DNA of 64,000 nucleotides, from NCBI GenBank assembly GCA_964588795.1, contig CAZPQN010000004.1:1-64000 (forward strand), read 5' to 3'. This document shows, one piece after another, positions 59,689-64,000 of this stretch. The translations under genes were made by a program, and so were the position numbers. Each line of letters begins with the position of its first letter. The stretch's first letter is position 1. The notes beneath the pieces were generated by a model. It searched no databases and had not been told where the DNA came from. It saw only the letters and a program-made list of their open reading frames with translations. This stretch comes from CAZPQN01 sp964588795. Its GTDB lineage: Bacteria > Fidelibacterota > UBA2242.

Positions 59689-62115
59689 ATGGCCACATCA
59701 GAAAAAAAAGCATCACGTTCGGGTGCCTCATCAGCACGGCGTTCGCCAGCTTCCGCGGGCCGAATAAAACCGCATTCGGAACTCGACTCGCCAGTCGAAG
59801 CCTATTATCTGCAACTCTCCGGAAAAAAATTACTCTACCCTCCGACTGAAAAAATTCCCGTCATCCAAGTTGCCAATTTCCCCATGCTGGGCAAACTCAC
59901 CGCTTTCCGCTTCCTCGAATGGGTACAGCAGAATCCCGGCGGAGTGGTAGCCCTGCCAACCGGCAAAACGCCTGAGCATTTCATCAAATGGGTCACTTAC
60001 TACCTGCATAACTGGCAAAGCGCTCAGGTTCAGGCGGAATTGGCCGAGGTCGGGATCGATCCCGCCCGTCCGCCGGACATGTTCAGCCTGCATTTTGTGC
60101 AGATTGACGAATTCTACCCGATTGATCCCAATCAGCAAAACAGCTTTTATTTTTATATTCAGAAATATTACTTCAAAAATTTCGGCTTCGATCCCCGTAA
60201 AGCCCTGCTGATCAATATCCATGAGATTGGCACGGCTGGCACGCGTGATTTTACCAAAATATTCGGCGATGCCAAGGTGGACTTGTCCCTGCGCACGCGC
60301 TGGGCCAAATCACCGCAGGAAGAACTGCAGAAAGCCACCATCGAAATGACCGATCAATGGTGTATCAATTATGAACAGCGCATTCGGGCTTTGGGCGGCA
60401 TCGGATTTTTCCTGGGCGGTATCGGTCCCGACGGTCACATCGGTTTCAACGTCCGCGGCAGTGATCATTTTTCCACCACCCGGCTGTGCGAGACGAACTA
60501 TGAGACCCAGGCCGCGGCCGCCGGTGATCTGGGCGGCATTGAAGTCGCCCGCAAACGCCTGGTCATTACTATCGGACTGGACACAATCACCTACAACCGT
60601 GACGCGGTCGCCCTAATCATCGCCGCCGGTCAGGCCAAGGCCAATATCGTCCGCGACTCCATTCAGCAGGAACCGAGCATTCAGTATCCCGCTTCGGTCC
60701 TCGCCAGATTACGGCACGCTCGCTTTTACCTGACCGAAGGGGCCGCTATCAAGCTGGTCGAGCGTTGGTACGAAAACGTCACCCGTATGAATCCGCCCGA
60801 CGCGAAAACCATCGAAAAAGCGATCCTCAACCTCGCCATCGCCAGTAACAAACGCCTGATTGATCTCGACCGCGAAGATTATCAGGCCGATCGGTTTGCC
60901 GCGTACATTCTCCAGCGCACCCGGCGCCGGATCCCCGAGATTAATTCATCCCTGACAACGGCTCTGCAGACCAAACTCGAGCGCGGCCTGCAAAACCTCG
61001 AGAATGAAATCATCCTGCACACCTCACCACATCATGACGATGAGATGTTAGGCTACCTGCCCTATATCGTGCATCTGGTGCGTAACCCGCGCAACCAACA
61101 TTATTTCACGTACCTGACGAGTGGTTTCACGGCCGTCACGAACTCCTATGTGCTGGGGCTGATGCAGAATCTGCGGGAAATGATCGATCAGCCCGACTTT
61201 CAAAATCTGATGCAGGAACATTATTTCGATCCTAACAATCGCGACGCCCGCAACCGCGAAGTGTATTTATATCTCGATGGCGTGGCCCTCTATGATGTTA
61301 AAAAGAAAGCCACCGCCGAGTCGCGGCGCCTCCTGGCCATCCTGACCGAGATTTACGAGGAAACCAACCTCATCTATCTCAAAGATCGCATTGATGAACT
61401 GATCAACTACTTCCAGACGCAATATCCCGGAAAAAAGGACATCGCCCATGTTCAGAAGCTCAAAGGCATGATTCGCGAATGGGAAGCCGACCTCCTCTGG
61501 GGCTATTTTGGCTTCAATAACCAGAATGTGATTCACCTGCGCCTGGGCTTCTATCAGGGTGAAATCTTCACCGAAGAACCGACCATCAACCGGGATGTAC
61601 TTCCCATTTACCAACTGTTGAAAAAAATCAAACCTACGGTGATCACTGTCGCCCTCGACCCGGAAGGAAGCGGGCCGGATACCCATTACAAGGTCATGCA
61701 GGCGATCACTGCCGCCCTCCGTATGTACGAAAAAGATACCGATATTTCCAAACTGCGCATCTGGGGCTACCGCAACGTCTGGTTCCGGTTTCATCCCGCC
61801 AGCGCCAATATCTACGTCCCGGTCAGCCTCAATTCCATGGCCATCATGGAAAACGCCTTTTTGGAAAGTTTCGGTTCCCAGAAAACCGCCAGCTTCCCCA
61901 GCTGGGACTACGACGGACCATTTTGCCGCTTAGCCCGCAAAATTCAGGTTGACCAATACCAGAAAATCAAGACCTGCCTCGGCCGGGATTTCTTCTATAA
62001 AAATCCCCATCCCCGCTTGCGGGCCACCCGCGGTCTGGTATTCCTGAAGGAATTGACACCGTCTGAATTCTATCAGCATTCCCTAGCTTTGAAAAAATCC
62101 ACTGAAAATCTCTGA
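59689..62115 (+). CDS. Fusion of glucosamine-6-phosphate deaminase-like and PIG-L/LmbE deacetylase-like domains
   Basis: An 808-aa protein. The N-terminal half (about residues 55-350) matches NagB: LPTGKTP (about 89-95, for GLATGSTP), FVQIDEFYP (about 136-144), and GGIGPDGHIGFN (about 242-253). The C-terminal half (about 435-760) starts HTSPHHDDEMLGY, matching the PHxDDE zinc motif of PIG-L/LmbE N-acetylglucosamine deacetylases. Together they could deacetylate an amino sugar and then deaminate it, feeding glycolysis; this is inference. About 40 Ser/Ala/Arg-rich residues precede the first domain. The start is the ATG at 59689 with AAGGA 8 nt upstream; the ATG at 59671 is an alternative. Such fusions are known in Bacteroidota and relatives. 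Confidence 0.88.
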   Translation: MATSEKKASRSGASSARRSPASAGRIKPHSELDSPVEAYYLQLSGKKLLYPPTEKIPVIQVANFPMLGKLTAFRFLEWVQQNPGGVVALPTGKTPEHFIKWVTYYLHNWQSAQVQAELAEVGIDPARPPDMFSLHFVQIDEFYPIDPNQQNSFYFYIQKYYFKNFGFDPRKALLINIHEIGTAGTRDFTKIFGDAKVDLSLRTRWAKSPQEELQKATIEMTDQWCINYEQRIRALGGIGFFLGGIGPDGHIGFNVRGSDHFSTTRLCETNYETQAAAAGDLGGIEVARKRLVITIGLDTITYNRDAVALIIAAGQAKANIVRDSIQQEPSIQYPASVLARLRHARFYLTEGAAIKLVERWYENVTRMNPPDAKTIEKAILNLAIASNKRLIDLDREDYQADRFAAYILQRTRRRIPEINSSLTTALQTKLERGLQNLENEIILHTSPHHDDEMLGYLPYIVHLVRNPRNQHYFTYLTSGFTAVTNSYVLGLMQNLREMIDQPDFQNLMQEHYFDPNNRDARNREVYLYLDGVALYDVKKKATAESRRLLAILTEIYEETNLIYLKDRIDELINYFQTQYPGKKDIAHVQKLKGMIREWEADLLWGYFGFNNQNVIHLRLGFYQGEIFTEEPTINRDVLPIYQLLKKIKPTVITVALDPEGSGPDTHYKVMQAITAALRMYEKDTDISKLRIWGYRNVWFRFHPASANIYVPVSLNSMAIMENAFLESFGSQKTASFPSWDYDGPFCRLARKIQVDQYQKIKTCLGRDFFYKNPHPRLRATRGLVFLKELTPSEFYQHSLALKKSTENL

Positions 62116-62168
62116 TCGGGCTATTGGACAATATTTCCGCTAATCGCATAATCCAAGAGGTCTTCGCC

Positions 62169-62711
62169 ATGATTCCTACTAAATTCTTCATGACCCGCGG
62201 ACAGGGTCGTCACAAAGATTATCTGCAATCTTATGAATTAGCCCTGCGCAATGCCGGAATTCAACAGGGTAATCTGGTCTCGGTCTCCAGCATTTTGCCC
62301 CCCGGCTGTAAACAGATTCCCCGCCAAAAAGGCGTCAGATTCGTCCGCCCCGGTCAAATAACGTATGTGGTGCTCTCTAAAAATTCCACCAACGAACCGC
62401 ACCGCTTATTGGCGGCCTCAATCGGAATCGCGATCCCTTCCGATCCGGATAGTTATGGCTACATTTCTGAACATCATTCATTCGGACAGACCGATGAGAT
62501 CGCCGGAGACTACGCTGAAGATTTAGCCGCGACGATGCTGGCGACCAGCCGCGGACTGACTTTTGATCCCGAAGAGGCCTGGGACGAGCGGAAGAAATTG
62601 TTCCGCAGTAGCGGTATCATGATCAAGACTTCCAATATCACCCAATCTGCCACCGGTTCCAAGGCTGGCTTGTGGACTACCGTCGTGGCCGCCACGGTTT
62701 TTATCTTCTGA
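62169..62711 (+). CDS. pdaD: Pyruvoyl-dependent arginine decarboxylase
   Basis: A 180-aa self-cleaving enzyme that makes agmatine from arginine, a first step to polyamines. The cleavage site is Ser40-Ser41 in NLVSVSSILPPGC; the second Ser becomes the pyruvoyl group. IPTKFFMTRG at the start, ASIGIAIP and GYISEHH are also family features. The ATG at 62169 has AGAGG about 9 nt upstream; the TTG at 62124 is rejected. The C-terminal domain continues to the end without truncation. It lies 53 bp after the NagB/PIG-L gene. Confidence 0.93.
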   Translation: MIPTKFFMTRGQGRHKDYLQSYELALRNAGIQQGNLVSVSSILPPGCKQIPRQKGVRFVRPGQITYVVLSKNSTNEPHRLLAASIGIAIPSDPDSYGYISEHHSFGQTDEIAGDYAEDLAATMLATSRGLTFDPEEAWDERKKLFRSSGIMIKTSNITQSATGSKAGLWTTVVAATVFIF

Positions 62712-62720
62712 GGATTGTTG

Positions 62721-63692
62721 ATGATACATATTCTGATATTCCTGATCGGAGGGGCGGCCTTATTATACGGCGGAGCAGAGTTGCTGATCCGCGGCTCGAG
62801 CTCTTTAGCTCTGCGCCTGGGACTGACTCCTCTGGTCATTGGCCTGACGGTCGTCGCCTTTGGCACCAGCTCCCCGGAACTGGTCGTCAGCATCAAAACC
62901 AATTTGGCCCACCAGGGTGGAATCGCGATCGGCAACGTCATCGGCTCCAATATTTTCAACGTCGCGGTCATTCTCGGATTATCGGCTCTGATTCGACCAC
63001 TCCCCATCAAGCAGCAACTTTTTATATTCGACATGCCGGTGGTTTTCGCTGCTTCGTTTATTTTTTGTTTTATGTTCGCCGATAAGACCATCAGTCAGGG
63101 AGAAGCTGGCGGGTTGTTTGGTGGAATAGTTCTTTACACTTTGCTTAGTTACTATATTGCTCGTCGCTGGCCGCAACCGGAGCTGGAACCGGTGAGTAAA
63201 GAGGATTTGCCGCCGATCACTCCCGGTCTTTTTTACGACCTTCTTTATATTTTCGCCGGTTTGATCATTCTGGTGTTAGGCTCGCGCATCTTCATTCACG
63301 GTGCGGTACGCCTGGCAGAACTCCTCGGCATGTCGGAAGCCATTATCGGACTGACGATCGTCGCGGCTGGCACGAGTTTGCCGGAGCTGGCGACTTCCTT
63401 AGTGGCGGCTTTCCGGAAGCAGCACGAAATCGCGGTCGGAAATATAATTGGTTCAAACATTTTCAACATCTTCTGCATCCTCGGCATTGCCGGTTTATTA
63501 ACTCCCATTAGTGGTGCCAACACCGGACTGACGGGCATTGATCTGGCGATGATGATCATGGTCCTGGTCATCCTGTTTCCCATGATGTTCATGGGCAAGC
63601 GCCACGCGGAAAGGCGTCTGGAAAGATGGGAAGGGTTCGTGCTCTTTCTCTGTTATTGCGGTTATATGTATCTGCGGTGGCCTAAGCCCTGA
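62721..63692 (+). CDS. Calcium/sodium antiporter (CaCA family, YrbG-like)
   Basis: A 323-aa inner-membrane exchanger with about ten membrane helices in two inverted halves. Each half carries the alpha-repeat motifs: FGTSSPELVVS and GNVIGSNIFN in the first, AGTSLPELATS and GNIIGSNIFN in the second, with the ion-binding Glu and Asn residues kept. A cytoplasmic loop (about 150-170) separates the halves. The ATG at 62721 has GAGGA 6 nt upstream, which overlaps the pdaD stop. It is probably cotranscribed with pdaD. Confidence 0.95.
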   Translation: MIHILIFLIGGAALLYGGAELLIRGSSSLALRLGLTPLVIGLTVVAFGTSSPELVVSIKTNLAHQGGIAIGNVIGSNIFNVAVILGLSALIRPLPIKQQLFIFDMPVVFAASFIFCFMFADKTISQGEAGGLFGGIVLYTLLSYYIARRWPQPELEPVSKEDLPPITPGLFYDLLYIFAGLIILVLGSRIFIHGAVRLAELLGMSEAIIGLTIVAAGTSLPELATSLVAAFRKQHEIAVGNIIGSNIFNIFCILGIAGLLTPISGANTGLTGIDLAMMIMVLVILFPMMFMGKRHAERRLERWEGFVLFLCYCGYMYLRWPKP

Positions 63693-63700
63693 GCGTGTCC

Positions 63701-64000
63701 ATGAAAATACGCTGGTTGTGGCTCGCAGTTATTCCACTGATGGGATGCGGTGGGTGCAGTCGTCAGGACGAAGAGGAGCTCACCCCGCCCCAGAACCTGA
63801 CCCTGACTCCTTTAAGCGAGCAAGTCATACAGTTAGACTGGCCGGAACAATATGATTCGAGTGCCACGCTCCTGATTGACCGACGGTGCGGAGATGCCGC
63901 CTGGAATGATCAGTACGCCAGCGTACCGGCTACGCAACAGTACTTCCGGGATACAATTCCAGCAAGTGATAGTTTAGTCATAGCATATCGGGTACGGTTG
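63701..64000 (+). CDS. Putative lipoprotein, 5' part only
   Basis: The reading frame starts at an ATG 8 nt after the antiporter stop and stays open for 100 codons to the window end. The N-terminus is a lipoprotein signal: KIRW, a hydrophobic core, and lipobox LMGC with Cys at residue 16. After a short acidic linker, PPQNLTLTPLSEQVIQLDW looks like the first strands of a fibronectin type III domain. The rest lies outside the window. Function is unknown. Confidence 0.75.
   Translation, partial: MKIRWLWLAVIPLMGCGGCSRQDEEELTPPQNLTLTPLSEQVIQLDWPEQYDSSATLLIDRRCGDAAWNDQYASVPATQQYFRDTIPASDSLVIAYRVRL

Noticed and set aside
1..64000. CRISPR arrays, insertion sequences, prophage or rRNA genes
   Set aside because: No spaced direct repeats, transposase motifs, phage structural genes or rRNA segments were seen; the only sizeable repeat is the assembly overlap.

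Overview
The window looks like chromosome from a Gram-negative bacterium of the FCB superphylum (Bacteroidota / Calditrichota / KSB1-like). Supporting signs are: secreted proteins ending in type IX secretion (T9SS)-like sorting domains; a PorV/PorQ-family protein; a TonB-dependent receptor with a carboxypeptidase-regulatory N-terminal domain; an aerotolerance (Bat) gene block; a NagB/PIG-L fusion; and several promoters of the Bacteroidota form TTTG-N19-21-TAnnTTTG. LolA, Lnt and PorV imply an outer membrane. The lineage is inferred; there is no rRNA gene in the window to confirm it.

Layout. Positions 1-1654 (minus) hold the N-terminal part of a secreted protein, crossed by a 100-N scaffold gap that appears to be an assembly artefact. 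From 38064 down to 1769, 39 minus-strand genes are packed almost without gaps, many with 4-bp ATGA/GTGA overlaps. In transcription order they are yicC-gmk-rpoZ-coaBC-udg-dnaB-rel-HU-lnt-DUF5683-ecfT-truA-transaldolase-htrA-purB-purC-psd-pssA-purS-purQ-DUF4321-tatA-gatA-batABCDE-SPOR-yebC-ruvC-ruvA-gcvT-ftsK-lolA-flippase-like-BY-kinase, then a DNA methyltransferase and a divergent DHH-like protein. Only one clear promoter, just upstream of yicC, was recognised for this stretch.

From 38256 to 42366 two plus-strand genes encode an NFACT (RqcH-like) protein and an unusual two-domain cell-wall amidase. From 52402 down to 42470 an apparent operon (promoter at 52471-52500, terminator at 42410-42443) encodes a TonB receptor, a 1124-aa secreted protein, a PorV-like barrel and a secreted T9SS-type protein. 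From 59475 down to 52523 (minus) lie nusB-secA-secreted protein and then tRNA-Leu-tig-clpP, a protein synthesis, folding and export block. From 59689 to the end (plus) come a NagB/PIG-L fusion, a pyruvoyl-dependent arginine decarboxylase, a Ca2+/Na+ antiporter and the start of a lipoprotein gene.

Most of the window is housekeeping. The parts most likely to hold something new are the methyltransferase/DHH-like pair (1769-3554), the TonB/PorV/T9SS operon, the amidase whose second catalytic domain has lost its key residues, and the promoter pattern. No CRISPR array, transposon, prophage or rRNA was seen. No stretch over 300 bp lacks a gene.
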